DNA of 64,000 nt from Flavobacteriales bacterium (GCA_016705955.1 JADJKO010000010.1:1-64000), one strand, 5' to 3'; positions 42,928 to 52,463 are shown, counted from the first letter of the stretch. The notes: generated from the sequence alone by a model not told the origin. Program-made: numbers and translations.

Positions 42928-44373
42928 ATGAACGTAAGATCACTACTCGCTGTACCGGCCCTGTTGACCGGCTTGCTCGTTGGGGCCCAGAACCAAAGCT
43001 GGACCGCCACGGATATCGACGGCAACTCGATCCACCTCCAAGATTATCTGGATCAAGGCAAAACCGTATTGGTGGACATCAGTGCCTATTGGTGTGGACC
43101 CTGCTGGGCGTGGCATACCAGCGGGATCATGGAGAAGCTCTATCATGAATTCGGCCCTGAAGGAACCAATGACCTCGTGATCATCTGGGTGGACGGTGAT
43201 GCCGCCACCACTTCCGCTCTCCTGCATGGCGCCACAGGCTCACAAGGCGATTGGGTGACCGGTACGCCTTATCCCATTATTGGACCCAATGGGCAAGGAA
43301 ATACGCTGGCCAACCTGTATGGGATTACGGCTTACCCTACATTGTTCATGCACTGCCCCGGCGCAAATGCTGGTGTTGAGATCCAGCGCCAGAGCACTTG
43401 GCAAGCGTTCTTCAATAGCTGGCGGACCGCTTGCCCAGCTCCGTTCAACAACGGTGCGAACGATGCCACGTTGATGCGAACGGAGAGCGGGGTCCTTTGC
43501 CCCGGTGAACACCCCAAGGTGGAACTCTACAACCAAGGAACAAGCACCCTCACCAGCGCTACCGTGAAACTCATGCAAGGCACAACCGTGCTCCAGACCG
43601 TTAACTGGACCGGTAGCTTGGCCCGGTGGGCCAGCACGAACGTCAGCTTCGACAACGTGAACGTGGTGGGAACGCAGACCTACACCGGCGTTGTGAGCAT
43701 GCCGAACGGAACGGCCGATGAGCACCCCGAGGGCGATGAGGAGGATTATGAGTACTCACCGGCTCCGCAGGCACTGTTGGCCACCGTTCAACTGGAACTC
43801 AAGACCGATAACTACTGCGAAGAGACCTCGTGGAAATTGTACAACGCCGCGAACCAGGTCATTCAGCAAGCCGGACCGTACACTGCGAACACCCAGGACA
43901 ATACCGTGTTCAACTATTGGTGGAACCTGAACCCGAATGAGTGCTACCGCTTGGAAATACTGGACGCATACGGCGATGGCTTCTGCTGCTCCTATGGCAA
44001 CGGATACTACAAAGTGCGGAGCGGTGGCGTGATCATAGCTCAAGGTGGCCAGTTCGGTGCGGTCGCCAAGGCTCCGTTCGCTGCGGGTGCAGTTGTGGGT
44101 ATCGAAGAGAACAGTTTGGAGGAAGGCCTCAGCATGTTCCCGAACCCGACCAACGGAACCTTGAACGTGCGGTTCAACATGACCAGCGCGGCTACGGTGC
44201 GCATCAAGGTGCTGGACCTGATGGGCGCTGAAGTGATGACCATGACCAAGGGCTTCGGCACGGGTGATCAACAGACCACCTTGGACCTGAGCGCACTTGC
44301 CAATGGTAGCTACATCGTGAACATCCTGGCCGACGGCCTCACCGCCACGCGCAAAGTGACCGTGAACCAATAA
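42928..44373 (+). CDS. secreted thioredoxin-like protein with type IX sorting domain
   Basis: 481 residues. Signal peptide (NVRSLLAVPALLTGLLVGAQ), thioredoxin-like domain (about 25-165) with active site YWCGPCW (C56, C59), VIIWVDGD, and the cis-Pro region TAYPTLFMHCPG. A middle beta-rich region (FNNGANDATLMRTESGVLCPGEHPKVELYNQGTS) follows, then DNYCEETSWKLYNAANQVIQQ, and a terminal sorting domain SMFPNPTNGTLNVRFNM ... IKVLDLMGAEVMTMTKGF ... GSYIVNILADG. It probably acts as a surface or secreted disulfide reductase/oxidase. It is followed by a terminator and then a TlpA-like gene. Confidence 0.88.
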   Translation: MNVRSLLAVPALLTGLLVGAQNQSWTATDIDGNSIHLQDYLDQGKTVLVDISAYWCGPCWAWHTSGIMEKLYHEFGPEGTNDLVIIWVDGDAATTSALLHGATGSQGDWVTGTPYPIIGPNGQGNTLANLYGITAYPTLFMHCPGANAGVEIQRQSTWQAFFNSWRTACPAPFNNGANDATLMRTESGVLCPGEHPKVELYNQGTSTLTSATVKLMQGTTVLQTVNWTGSLARWASTNVSFDNVNVVGTQTYTGVVSMPNGTADEHPEGDEEDYEYSPAPQALLATVQLELKTDNYCEETSWKLYNAANQVIQQAGPYTANTQDNTVFNYWWNLNPNECYRLEILDAYGDGFCCSYGNGYYKVRSGGVIIAQGGQFGAVAKAPFAAGAVVGIEENSLEEGLSMFPNPTNGTLNVRFNMTSAATVRIKVLDLMGAEVMTMTKGFGTGDQQTTLDLSALANGSYIVNILADGLTATRKVTVNQ

Positions 44374-44398
44374 GCCAGTTGCGATAGACGTTCATTCG

Positions 44399-44449
44399 AA
44401 AGGTCAGCGATCCGGAGCAATGTTTGCCAACGATCGCTGACCTTTCATT
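44399..44449 (+). terminator. intrinsic terminator, 14-bp perfect stem
   Basis: aaaggtcagcgatc / gatcgctgaccttt with a 19-nt loop, followed by catttg; ends the secreted thioredoxin gene before the TlpA-like gene starts at 44468. Confidence 0.75.
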
Positions 44450-44467
44450 TGAACCCAACCCAAGACC

Positions 44468-44965
44468 ATGAGACTAACGACCACTTTGCTCCTTGTCGGA
44501 GTCCTTTCGATCCCCGCATTCGCCCAACAGCGTCTACCCAATGTTACGGTCCAGACCCTTGATGGCAAGAAAGTGGACAGTCGTACATTCAGCAACGACG
44601 GAAAGCCTGTGATCGTGAATTTCTGGGCGACCTGGTGTGCTCCATGCAAGAAGGAATTGAACGCCATTGCGGAGAAGTACGCCGACTGGCAAGCAAGAAC
44701 CGGCGTGAAGCTCATCGCGGTGAGCATTGATGATGCCCGCAGTATGGCGCGCGTGAAACCCTATGTTAGCGGCCAGGATTGGGATTACGAAGTCTACCTT
44801 GATCCCAACGGCGACCTCAAGCGTGCATTGAATGTCAACAATGTCCCACATACATTTCTGCTGAACGGGAATGGCGAGATCGTCTATCAGCACAACAATT
44901 ATGAGCCAGGGGACGAGAACGTGTTGTTCGAGCAAGTGCTTGAACTTGTGGGCAAGAAGAAGTGA
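44468..44965 (+). CDS. TlpA-like periplasmic thioredoxin
   Basis: 165 residues. Signal peptide TTTLLLVGVLSIPAFAQ, then a TlpA/ResA-type thioredoxin domain with FWATWCAPCKKEL (C57, C60), VKLIAVSIDDARS and the cis-Pro site VNNVPHTFLLNGNGEIVYQH. Probably keeps periplasmic or surface cysteines reduced. It leads an apparent run TlpA-DUF6029-Omp28 (4 nt to the next gene), which suggests a common task in handling exported Cys-containing proteins; that is inference. Confidence 0.9.
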   Translation: MRLTTTLLLVGVLSIPAFAQQRLPNVTVQTLDGKKVDSRTFSNDGKPVIVNFWATWCAPCKKELNAIAEKYADWQARTGVKLIAVSIDDARSMARVKPYVSGQDWDYEVYLDPNGDLKRALNVNNVPHTFLLNGNGEIVYQHNNYEPGDENVLFEQVLELVGKKK

Positions 44966-44969
44966 TCCG

Positions 44970-46655
44970 ATGATCCGTATTCCGTGTGGCGCATGGGCGC
45001 TGCTTTGCTTGGCTTTCCTGCTGGCCACCCATTCGGCGGCCCAGGACAATGGCCAACTGCATGGCAACTTCAGCATGGATGCGCAGTACTACAACGAGGA
45101 CGATGTTATCGGCGCCGTTGTTCCGCTGGAGCGACTGGCTGCGAATTCATGGATGAATCTGATCTATTCGCGGGACCGGTTCGAGATCGGCGGGCGATTC
45201 GAGGCTTATGAGCCGCGCCTTGCAGGCTATCCTGCAGGGCAGCCGTACATCGGATCAGGGATCGGATACCGGTATGCGAAGTACACCCAGAGCGATCTTG
45301 AAGTAACCGCGGGGAATTTCTTCGAACAGTTCGGCCAAGGCTTGATCTTCCGGAGCTACGAGGAACGTTACCTCGGCGTGGATAATGCCATGGAGGGCGT
45401 GCGCGTGAAATACCAGCCATATCCGGGGATCCGTTTGAAAGGGATCATCGGGCGCCAGCGTTTCGGTTTCGATAATGGACTTGTGAATGGTGCCGGTCTT
45501 GTGCGTGGTGTCGATGCGGAATTGGACATGGCCGAATTGCTCGACACCTCATGGACCTGTGTCGGCAACCTGTTGATCGGTGGCAGCTTCGTGAGCAAAT
45601 ACCAGCAGGACCGGGATCCCTTGCTCGTGCTTCCGGAGAATGTCGGTTGCTATGGCATCCGGTTGAACTACATCTCCCCGCGTTGGAACCTGTACACAGA
45701 GTACGCCTACAAGATCAATGATCCGAACGGCAAGAACGGGTTCATCTACAAACCCGGTCAGGCCGTGATGTTCAATATCACTTACGCGGTGAAGGGTTTC
45801 GGGGCCACATTCGGTGCGCATAGTTTCGACAACATGTTCTACCAGAGCGATCGCGCCGCTCCGACACCCTTCGACCTGAACATCAACTACCTACCACCGC
45901 TGACGAAGCAGCATACCTACAACTTGCCTGCAACGCTCTACCCCTACGCCACACAACCCAACGGCGAGGTAAGCACGCAAGGGGAGGTCTTCTACAAGTG
46001 GAAGAAAGGGACGGCCTTGGGCGGAACCTATGGAACCAAGATCGCGGTAAACTATTCCACCGCGTTCGCCCTGGATACCACCAAGCTCGGTATTGCCGAC
46101 GACACCACGGCACGCATGGGTTACACCACCAAGTTGTTCTCCAAAGGCAAGCGCCAATACTTCCAGGACTTCAATATCGAGATCCGCAAGAAGGTGAGCG
46201 CCGATTGGGAGTTCGCACTGACCTGGCTCAACTTCACCTACGACATCGACATCATCCAAGGCAAACCCGGAAAGCGGACCGTTTACGCTGACATCCTGGT
46301 CCTGGAAGGTCTTCACCATTTCAATGACCGGCATTCGATCCGATTCGAACTGCAACACCTGAACACCAAACAGGATCATGGCAACTGGGCCACCGGCCTT
46401 GCCGAGTTGACCTTCAGTCCGCACTGGTTCCTGGCTGCCATGGACCAGTTCAATTATGTGACCACATCGCCAGAGGAAGGGGTGACACCGGACCGGATCC
46501 ATTATCCGATAGGGTCGGTAGGCTATATCCGGGGCGGCAACCGTTTCCAAGTGAACTACGGCCGTCAGCGAGCGGGCATATTCTGCGTGGGTGGAGTTTG
46601 CCGACAGGTACCAGCGGCCAATGGACTCACTCTTTCCATTACGAGTACGTTCTAG
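44970..46655 (+). CDS. DUF6029-family outer-membrane beta-barrel protein
   Basis: 561 residues from ATG 44970, 4 nt after the TlpA-like gene. Signal peptide GAWALLCLAFLLATHSAAQ. The whole length is amphipathic barrel strands rich in YxY/RYAKY motifs (GYRYAKYTQSDLEVTAGNFFEQFGQGL, RVKYQPYPGIRLKGIIG) and ends ...GLTLSITSTF with a terminal Phe. Members occur in Bacteroidota next to TlpA-like and Omp28-type genes and have no known function. Start 44970 fits the signal peptide; the open frame continues upstream over the previous gene. Confidence 0.82.
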   Translation: MIRIPCGAWALLCLAFLLATHSAAQDNGQLHGNFSMDAQYYNEDDVIGAVVPLERLAANSWMNLIYSRDRFEIGGRFEAYEPRLAGYPAGQPYIGSGIGYRYAKYTQSDLEVTAGNFFEQFGQGLIFRSYEERYLGVDNAMEGVRVKYQPYPGIRLKGIIGRQRFGFDNGLVNGAGLVRGVDAELDMAELLDTSWTCVGNLLIGGSFVSKYQQDRDPLLVLPENVGCYGIRLNYISPRWNLYTEYAYKINDPNGKNGFIYKPGQAVMFNITYAVKGFGATFGAHSFDNMFYQSDRAAPTPFDLNINYLPPLTKQHTYNLPATLYPYATQPNGEVSTQGEVFYKWKKGTALGGTYGTKIAVNYSTAFALDTTKLGIADDTTARMGYTTKLFSKGKRQYFQDFNIEIRKKVSADWEFALTWLNFTYDIDIIQGKPGKRTVYADILVLEGLHHFNDRHSIRFELQHLNTKQDHGNWATGLAELTFSPHWFLAAMDQFNYVTTSPEEGVTPDRIHYPIGSVGYIRGGNRFQVNYGRQRAGIFCVGGVCRQVPAANGLTLSITSTF

Positions 46656-46657
46656 CC

Positions 46658-47515
46658 ATGAAGTCCACTTTCCTCTTCTTTTTCATCGCCCTCGCTATTG
46701 CCGGGTGCGATTACGTGGACGACCCCACTCCACCAGGCACCGGTGGCGGCGGTAACAATGGCGGGGATACGGTGAAACGTCGCGCACTCCTGGAGGAATT
46801 CACCGGTCACCGCTGCAATACTTGTCCGGCCGCACACGCGGTCGCTGCGAACCTCACCACCGCTTATGGCGAGGACTTGATCGTGGTGGCCATCCATGCG
46901 ACCAACTTCTTTGCTGCTCCTGTGGATCCGCCTGCTGCCAACGGCTCTTATTCAACGGACTTCCGTACGCCTGCCGGAGATGCCTACGCGACCACGTTCA
47001 ATGTGAGCTTCCTGCCTACCGGGTTGGTGAACAGGGTGCCTTTCAACTCGAGCACCACCATTGGTAGCGGAAATTGGAGCAGCGCGATCGCGGAGATCGT
47101 GGATGCTGACGCCGCGTGCGATATCTGGGTGGATGAATTGGTTTACAACTCCGGTGCGAACACCGTTTCCGCAGTGGTGAAGGTGGCCGTGTTGCAAGCG
47201 ATCACAGGCGCCCACAACCTCACGATCTACCTCACCGAGGACCATGTGATCGACTGGCAACTCAATTCGTTGGTCTCGCCCCCCGATGTCCCGAACTACG
47301 ACCACAGGCATGTGCTTCGGACCAATCTCACCGGGACTTGGGGTAGCTCGCTCATTACGGCGTCCGCTGCGGTCGGAGATACCCTGACCCTTTCGGTGCC
47401 GCCGGTGAGCATGGACCCTGCTTGGAATGGTACCGAATGCGCCTTGGTCGCCTACCTGTACAACGTTTCCAGTAACGAGATCCTGCAAGCCACGGAGCGG
47501 AAGTTCCAACCCTGA
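46658..47515 (+). CDS. Omp28-family lipoprotein with CxxC motif
   Basis: 285 residues from ATG 46658. Lipoprotein signal STFLFFFIALAIAGC (lipobox Cys about 17), then a Gly/Asn-rich linker and an Omp28 domain. The start of the domain is RRALLEEFTGHRCNTCPAAHAVAANL, a thioredoxin-like CxxC (C53, C56). VVAIHATNFF, the cis-Pro-like FLPTGLVNR and a C-terminal beta-sandwich follow. Placed 2 nt after the DUF6029 gene, so cotranscribed with it and with the TlpA-like gene. Probably on the outer membrane; redox role inferred. Confidence 0.88.
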   Translation: MKSTFLFFFIALAIAGCDYVDDPTPPGTGGGGNNGGDTVKRRALLEEFTGHRCNTCPAAHAVAANLTTAYGEDLIVVAIHATNFFAAPVDPPAANGSYSTDFRTPAGDAYATTFNVSFLPTGLVNRVPFNSSTTIGSGNWSSAIAEIVDADAACDIWVDELVYNSGANTVSAVVKVAVLQAITGAHNLTIYLTEDHVIDWQLNSLVSPPDVPNYDHRHVLRTNLTGTWGSSLITASAAVGDTLTLSVPPVSMDPAWNGTECALVAYLYNVSSNEILQATERKFQP

Positions 47516-47561
47516 TCCGGCTGCTCGGCCGACGCGGATACGGATCGTCCTTCTGCGCCGT

Positions 47562-47569
47562 TAGCTTTG
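47562..47569 (+). promoter_or_regulatory. TAGCTTTG promoter core
   Basis: Exact TAnnTTTG match about 95 nt before the small gene at 47665. Confidence 0.45.
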
Positions 47570-47664
47570 TCCGGGGAACGTGCCGTTTGTGGAAAACCGC
47601 CCCCCTGACAAGTGACAAAAGCCCTGCACTGGTATATATTCAACCTCGCTTAACCCGAACGGTG

Positions 47665-47880
47665 ATGATGGACCAAGGAAGGAAGATGATGGAGTTCAGC
47701 AAGCAAGTGCTCCAGAAGGTGAGTTTCGATAAGTTATTGTTCAGGAAGGAATTGATCAAGGCCCGCCGTTGGGTGGGACAGAGCGACCAGTTGGTGTTGA
47801 AGGCATGGTGCCTCGCGACCTTCGGTCATATGTACAAGGACGTGATCATGGAGGTGTTCAAGAACACCATGCGCAGCTGA
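47665..47880 (+). CDS. small conserved protein (71 residues)
   Basis: From ATG 47665: MMDQGRKMMEFSKQVLQKVS, then FDKLLFRKELIKARRWVGQSDQLVLKAWCLATFGHMYKDVIMEVFKNTMRS. Helical and basic. The pattern F(D)K.LF.KEL.KA..W is shared by short proteins found in many Bacteroidota genomes, which supports it being real, but no role is known to me. A TAGCTTTG promoter core lies 95 nt upstream; it converges with queG. Confidence 0.65.
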   Translation: MMDQGRKMMEFSKQVLQKVSFDKLLFRKELIKARRWVGQSDQLVLKAWCLATFGHMYKDVIMEVFKNTMRS

Positions 47881-47909
47881 TCCCGCAAGGGCGTTCCACC
47901 GATCTCCGT

Positions 47910-48851
47910 TCACGCTTCTTCTCGCTTCGGCAACCCTAAGGATCGGATGTTCCGGGTAAGGCCGGCGTACTTGGCACGCTTGACCGGACTGCCTTGGAAG
48001 ATCCGATCGAAGGTCATCTCGGTCATGCCTTTCCAGTCCGCCGAGGTCAGACCAGCGAGCTCCTCCTTCGGAGTGAATTCCGGTTCACCATGGGGCTGGC
48101 TGAAGCGGTTCCACGGACAGACCTGCTGGCAGATGTCACAACCGAAGACCCAGTTCTCCATGCGTCCCGCGAACTCCTCCGGGATCGCGTTCTTCAATTC
48201 GATCGTGAGGTAGCTGATGCATCTACTTCCGTCCACACCGTAAGGCGTGATCGCATCCGTGGGGCACGCATCAATGCAACGTCGGCAGGTACCGCAGTGA
48301 TCGGTTGCTGGAGGATCCGGTTCGAATTCCAGATCGGTGATCAGCTCGCAGAGGAAGAAGAACGACCCCGCTCCTTGGCGGATCACGTTGGTGTGCTTCC
48401 CCACCCAACCGATGCCTGATCGTTGTGCCCAGGCCTTCTCCATCACCGGTGCGCTATCCACGAATGCGCGCAGGGCCACATCCCCGAAATTCTCGTGGAT
48501 GAATGAAATGAGCGGCTTCAGTCGGTTGCGGACGACCTTGTGGTAATCACGACCGTATGCGTACATGCTCAGCTTCGGGGCTTCCGGATCCTGTTGCTTG
48601 GGTCCGGTGAAGTAGTTGTACGCGAGGCTGATCACACTCTTCGCGCCGGGCACCAACTTCCGTGGGTCCAACCGCAGGTCGAAGTGGTTGGCCATGTAGC
48701 CCATCTCGCCGTGCTTGCCCTGTTGAAGCCACTGCTCAAGACGAGGAGCTTCATCCGCGAGGAAGTCGGCGCGTGCGACACCGCAGGCCAGGAACCCGAG
48801 TTCCAAAGCGCGGGCTTTGATACGCTCGGATCTTTCACGCGAGGACTGCAT
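47910..48851 (-). CDS. queG: epoxyqueuosine reductase
   Basis: 313 residues. Cobalamin- and Fe-S-dependent enzyme that makes the last step of queuosine in tRNA anticodons. The two Fe4S4 clusters are seen in CGTCRRCIDACPTDAI (about 190-205) and CDICQQVCPWNRF; LSMYAYGRDYHKV and RAFVDSAPVMEKAWAQRSGIGWVGKHTNVI are the conserved cobalamin-domain blocks. Located 20 nt downstream of ruvB on the same strand, so the two may share a transcript. Confidence 0.94.
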   Translation of the reverse strand: MQSSRERSERIKARALELGFLACGVARADFLADEAPRLEQWLQQGKHGEMGYMANHFDLRLDPRKLVPGAKSVISLAYNYFTGPKQQDPEAPKLSMYAYGRDYHKVVRNRLKPLISFIHENFGDVALRAFVDSAPVMEKAWAQRSGIGWVGKHTNVIRQGAGSFFFLCELITDLEFEPDPPATDHCGTCRRCIDACPTDAITPYGVDGSRCISYLTIELKNAIPEEFAGRMENWVFGCDICQQVCPWNRFSQPHGEPEFTPKEELAGLTSADWKGMTEMTFDRIFQGSPVKRAKYAGLTRNIRSLGLPKREEA

Positions 48852-48871
48852 GCCGGGAAGATAGCCGGTGG

Positions 48872-49897
48872 CTACTCGAACAATCCGCCCGGCTTCGTAC
48901 TGGGCACGCGCCCCAAGTGCTTGTACGCGCGCTCGGTGGCTTGTCGTCCACGAGGGGTGCGCTGTAGGTAACCTTCCATGATCAGGAAGGGTTCGTACAC
49001 CTCTTCGATCGTGCCGGCCTCCTCTCCCACAGCTGTGGCCACCGTGGTAAGGCCGACCGGTCCTCCACTGAATTTTTCAATGATGCAAAGCAGGATCCGG
49101 TTGTCCATCTCATCGAGGCCGTGTGCGTCCACATTCAGTGCTTTCAACGCATGCTGCGCGATGCCGAGATCGATCGTACCATCACCTTGGATCTGTGCGA
49201 AGTCCCTGACGCGCCGAAGCAAGGCGTTCGCGATCCGTGGCGTCCCCCGGCTTCGCCGTGCGATCTCATCGGATGCATCCTCCACAATGGGGACGTTCAA
49301 GAGACCCGCACTCCGTTTAATGATCCCCTTCAACGTGGCCGCGTCGTAATAATCCAAGCGACTGTTGATCCCGAAGCGGGCACGCAACGGTGCGGTGAGC
49401 AAGCCGCTTCGCGTGGTGGCACCCACCAGCGTGAACGGATTCAACGCGATCTGAACCGTGCGCGCATTCGGCCCGGAATCGATCACCAGATCGATGCGGT
49501 AATCCTCCATCGCACTGTACAGGTACTCCTCGATCACCGGAGTGAGCCGATGGATCTCATCGATGAAGAGCACGTCGTTCGGTTCCAAGTTGGTGAGCAA
49601 GCCGGCCAGATCCGCAGGTTTGTCCAACACGGGTCCACTGGTGATGCGGATCCCCACGCCCATCTCCTGGGCAATGATGTTCGCGAGGGTGGTCTTGCCC
49701 AAGCCGGGTGGGCCATGCAGGAGAACGTGGTCAAGGGCCTCGTTCCTCCCCTTCGCTGCTTGAACGAATACCTTCAAGTTGTCGGTCACCGCCCTCTGGC
49801 CAGCGAACTCGCCGAAGCGCCGAGGGCGCAACACCTGTTCCATCTCCTTATCGGAGGTGGAGCGTTGTTCGTTGCGTACATCGAAGCCGTCAGGCAT
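48872..49897 (-). CDS. ruvB: Holliday junction branch-migration ATPase RuvB
   Basis: 341 residues. Hexameric AAA+ motor driven onto junctions by RuvA. Walker A GPPGLGKTTLANIIA, Walker B VLFIDEIHRL, sensor 1 LVGATTRSGLLTAPLRARFGI, arginine-finger region, and a C-terminal winged helix (GGPVGLTTVATAVGEEAGTIEEVYEPFLIMEGYLQRTPRGR) are present. Starts from ATG 49897. Confidence 0.96.
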   Translation of the reverse strand: MPDGFDVRNEQRSTSDKEMEQVLRPRRFGEFAGQRAVTDNLKVFVQAAKGRNEALDHVLLHGPPGLGKTTLANIIAQEMGVGIRITSGPVLDKPADLAGLLTNLEPNDVLFIDEIHRLTPVIEEYLYSAMEDYRIDLVIDSGPNARTVQIALNPFTLVGATTRSGLLTAPLRARFGINSRLDYYDAATLKGIIKRSAGLLNVPIVEDASDEIARRSRGTPRIANALLRRVRDFAQIQGDGTIDLGIAQHALKALNVDAHGLDEMDNRILLCIIEKFSGGPVGLTTVATAVGEEAGTIEEVYEPFLIMEGYLQRTPRGRQATERAYKHLGRVPSTKPGGLFE

Positions 49898-49975
49898 TTG
49901 TGATCCCTTTCTTCACAGGATGTGCGAAGGTAGGCGGCCTGCCTGCGGTTGGAGAATGACGCTCTGCTTAGGCGG

Positions 49976-50596
49976 TCATCTCGACTCCGCATCCCGGATC
50001 ATCTCGCCGGGAAAGATCCGGAGACCAAGGATGTAGATCGGCGCGGTCAGGTCCTCGCCAAGGTCATTGCTGGAATGAATGGCCAGCCGAAAGCCCCAAC
50101 CCGCTCCAATGCCGAAGTACTTCAAGAAGCGATACTGGACCGTCATGGCCGGTTCGTAGAAGAACACCATGCTTCGCGCATAGTGTTTCGTACGCCCTTC
50201 CGCATCATCGTACACCACCGATCCGGACCCGATCCCGATCTGGACCGGTAAACGCACCTCCCACGGCCCGCGCTGGTAGAATGCATAGTCCACATACGGT
50301 GATACATAACCCAAGCGAAGACGTGCCGTCGTTGTCACACCATCCACCATGACCTCCTGTTCCACCGGCGTGATGAGGAAGCTGTAGCCGACGCCATATT
50401 GGAATCGACGCGCGTGTTGCAAACCCACCTTCGCCCCGAGAAAGCGCACGTTGCTGTTGCTGATGAATGATCCGCGGACATCGAGGCGCACCACCAAGCG
50501 CGGCGGCTCCTGAAGGAAGAGTCCGATGCTGTCCAAGAGCTGCGCGCTCATGCTGAATGGCAGGAGCAGGAGCAAGAGCAGGAGCCGTGATCGCAT
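49976..50596 (-). CDS. outer-membrane beta-barrel-type protein
   Basis: 206 residues. Signal peptide RSRLLLLLLLLPFSMSAQ followed by amphipathic strands: RLVVRLDVRGSFISNSNVRFLGAKVGLQ, FQYGVGYSFLITPV, RLRLGYVSPYVDYAFYQRG, WEVRLPVQIGIGSG, FYEPAMTVQYRFLKYFGIGAGWGFRLAI. Looks like an eight-strand-type barrel of Bacteroidota; no function can be named. It lies downstream of the respiratory operon but behind that operon's terminator. Confidence 0.65.
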   Translation of the reverse strand: MRSRLLLLLLLLPFSMSAQLLDSIGLFLQEPPRLVVRLDVRGSFISNSNVRFLGAKVGLQHARRFQYGVGYSFLITPVEQEVMVDGVTTTARLRLGYVSPYVDYAFYQRGPWEVRLPVQIGIGSGSVVYDDAEGRTKHYARSMVFFYEPAMTVQYRFLKYFGIGAGWGFRLAIHSSNDLGEDLTAPIYILGLRIFPGEMIRDAESR

Positions 50597-50599
50597 CCG

Positions 50600-50641
50600 G
50601 TGGAAAAAGAAGAATGTCCGCCACCAAAGGTGCGGACATTC
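50600..50641 (-). terminator. terminator of the act-cta respiratory operon
   Basis: Stem gaatgtccgc / gcggacattc (50612-50641, extended by cacc/ggtg with one bulge). On the minus strand it is followed by ttctttttcc. It lies 23 nt after the ctaD stop. Confidence 0.8.
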
Positions 50642-50663
50642 CCAAGTTGTGCTGGGGTCGAGG

Positions 50664-52463
50664 TCAGTTGTCCTCGGTCTCGCCCGGCTCCATGGGCGTG
50701 ATCTGGCTCACCCAATCCTCGGCCTTGCCCGGCTTGCTGTAATCATACGGCCAGCGATGCACCACGGGAAGCGGGCCCGGCCAGTTGCCATGCATGTGCT
50801 CGACCGGTGTGGTCCATTCCAAGGTGTTGCTCTTCCATGGGTTCTGCACCGACTTGGGTCCACGGAACACGCTATAGAAGAAGTTGCCGGTGAAGATCAA
50901 CTGGGCCAGCGCGCCGGTGATGGCGAAGATGGTCACCAGGACATTCAGGTCCACCACGCCGTTGAACATGGTGAACTCGGTGTAGCTGTAATACCGACGA
51001 GGCGCACCTGCCAGACCGATGAAGTGCATAGGGAAGAAGACACCGAAGGCACAGATGAAGGTGATCCAGAAATGGAGGTAGCCCAACTTGGTGTTCATCA
51101 TTCTGCCGTACATCTTCGGGAACCAATGGTAGATACCCGCGAACATGCCGAAGATGGCGCTCATCCCCATCACGATGTGGAAGTGGGCGATCACGAAATA
51201 AGTGTCGTGGACCATGATGTCCAGCGCGCTATCCGCAAGGATGATCCCGGTGAGGCCACCAGCGATGAAGGTGGCCACCAGACCGATGCTGAAGAGCATG
51301 GCCGGCGTGAAGATGATGTTCCCACGCCATAGCGTAGTGAGGTAGTTGAACACTTTCACAGCGGACGGGATCGCGATCAACAAGGTGGTGAACACGAACA
51401 CGCTGCCCAGGAAGGGGTTCATGCCCGTGATGAACATGTGGTGACCCCACACGAGGAAGCTGAGGAAGGCGATCGCCATGATCGATCCGATCATGGCCCT
51501 GTAGCCGAAAATGGGCTTGCGCGCATTGGTGGAGATGATCTCCGAGGTGATCCCCAACGCGGGTAACAACACGATGTACACTTCCGGATGGCCCAGGAAC
51601 CAGAAGAGGTGCTGGAACAGGATCGGGCTACCGCCGGTATTCTCCAAGGCCTCGCCCGCGATATGGATGTCACTGAGGTAGAAGCTCGTGTGCATGCTAC
51701 GATCCAGCAGCAACAGCAAGGCTGCACTCAGCAGGACAGGGAAACTGAGGATACCGATCACGGCTGTAAAGAAGATGGCCCAGATCGTCAGCGGCATACG
51801 GGTCATCTTCATGCCCTTGGTCCGCAGGTTCAGGATGGTGACCACGTAATTGAGTCCGCCCATGAGGGAGGATGCGATGAAGAGCGCCATGCTCACCAGC
51901 CACAGCGTCATGCCCGCCCCGGACCCGGGTATGGCCTTCGGTAGTGCGCTAAGCGGCGGGTAGATGGTCCACCCGGCACTTGCAGGCCCACCTTCCACGA
52001 AGAGCGATGCCAGCATGATCACACTGCTCGTGAAGAAGAACCAATAGCTGAGCATGTTGATGAAGCCGCTGGCCATATCACGCGCGCCCAACTGCAATGG
52101 GATGAGCATGTTCGCGAAGGTGCCCGAAAGCCCCGCCGTCAGTACGAAGAATACCATGATGGTCCCGTGGATGGTGACCAAGGCCAGGTACATGTTCGGG
52201 TCGATCACCCCGCCCGGTGCCCACTTATCGCCCAGGAAGAAATTCGTGAAGGCGAAGCCCTCACCTGGCCAAGCCAGTTGCAACCGGAAGATCACGGACA
52301 TGATCACAGCCACCCAGGCCATGAGGATGGCCGTGACCAGGAATTGCTTCCCGATCATCTTGTGATCCTGCGTGAAGACGAACTTCGAAATGAAGCTCTC
52401 CTCGTGGTGGTGCTGGTGGTCAGCTCCGTGATCGGCGTGTGCGGCGTGCGCGTGTGCACCCAT
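50664..52463 (-). CDS. ctaD: cytochrome c oxidase subunit I
   Basis: 599 residues. Haem-copper oxidase core subunit with low-spin haem, haem a3 and CuB. Key blocks: WFLGHPEVYIVLLPALGITSEI (CuB/Tyr region), ALLLLLDRSMHTSFY, VHDTYFVIAHFHIVMGMSAIFGMFAG (haem ligand His pair), and GLAGAPRRYYSYTEF. The GHPEVY motif places it in the A-type family. An N-terminal His-rich stretch (HAHAAHADHGADHQHHHEE) is unusual but common in relatives. Last gene of the actABCDEF-ctaCD operon. Confidence 0.95.
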   Translation of the reverse strand: MGAHAHAAHADHGADHQHHHEESFISKFVFTQDHKMIGKQFLVTAILMAWVAVIMSVIFRLQLAWPGEGFAFTNFFLGDKWAPGGVIDPNMYLALVTIHGTIMVFFVLTAGLSGTFANMLIPLQLGARDMASGFINMLSYWFFFTSSVIMLASLFVEGGPASAGWTIYPPLSALPKAIPGSGAGMTLWLVSMALFIASSLMGGLNYVVTILNLRTKGMKMTRMPLTIWAIFFTAVIGILSFPVLLSAALLLLLDRSMHTSFYLSDIHIAGEALENTGGSPILFQHLFWFLGHPEVYIVLLPALGITSEIISTNARKPIFGYRAMIGSIMAIAFLSFLVWGHHMFITGMNPFLGSVFVFTTLLIAIPSAVKVFNYLTTLWRGNIIFTPAMLFSIGLVATFIAGGLTGIILADSALDIMVHDTYFVIAHFHIVMGMSAIFGMFAGIYHWFPKMYGRMMNTKLGYLHFWITFICAFGVFFPMHFIGLAGAPRRYYSYTEFTMFNGVVDLNVLVTIFAITGALAQLIFTGNFFYSVFRGPKSVQNPWKSNTLEWTTPVEHMHGNWPGPLPVVHRWPYDYSKPGKAEDWVSQITPMEPGETEDN

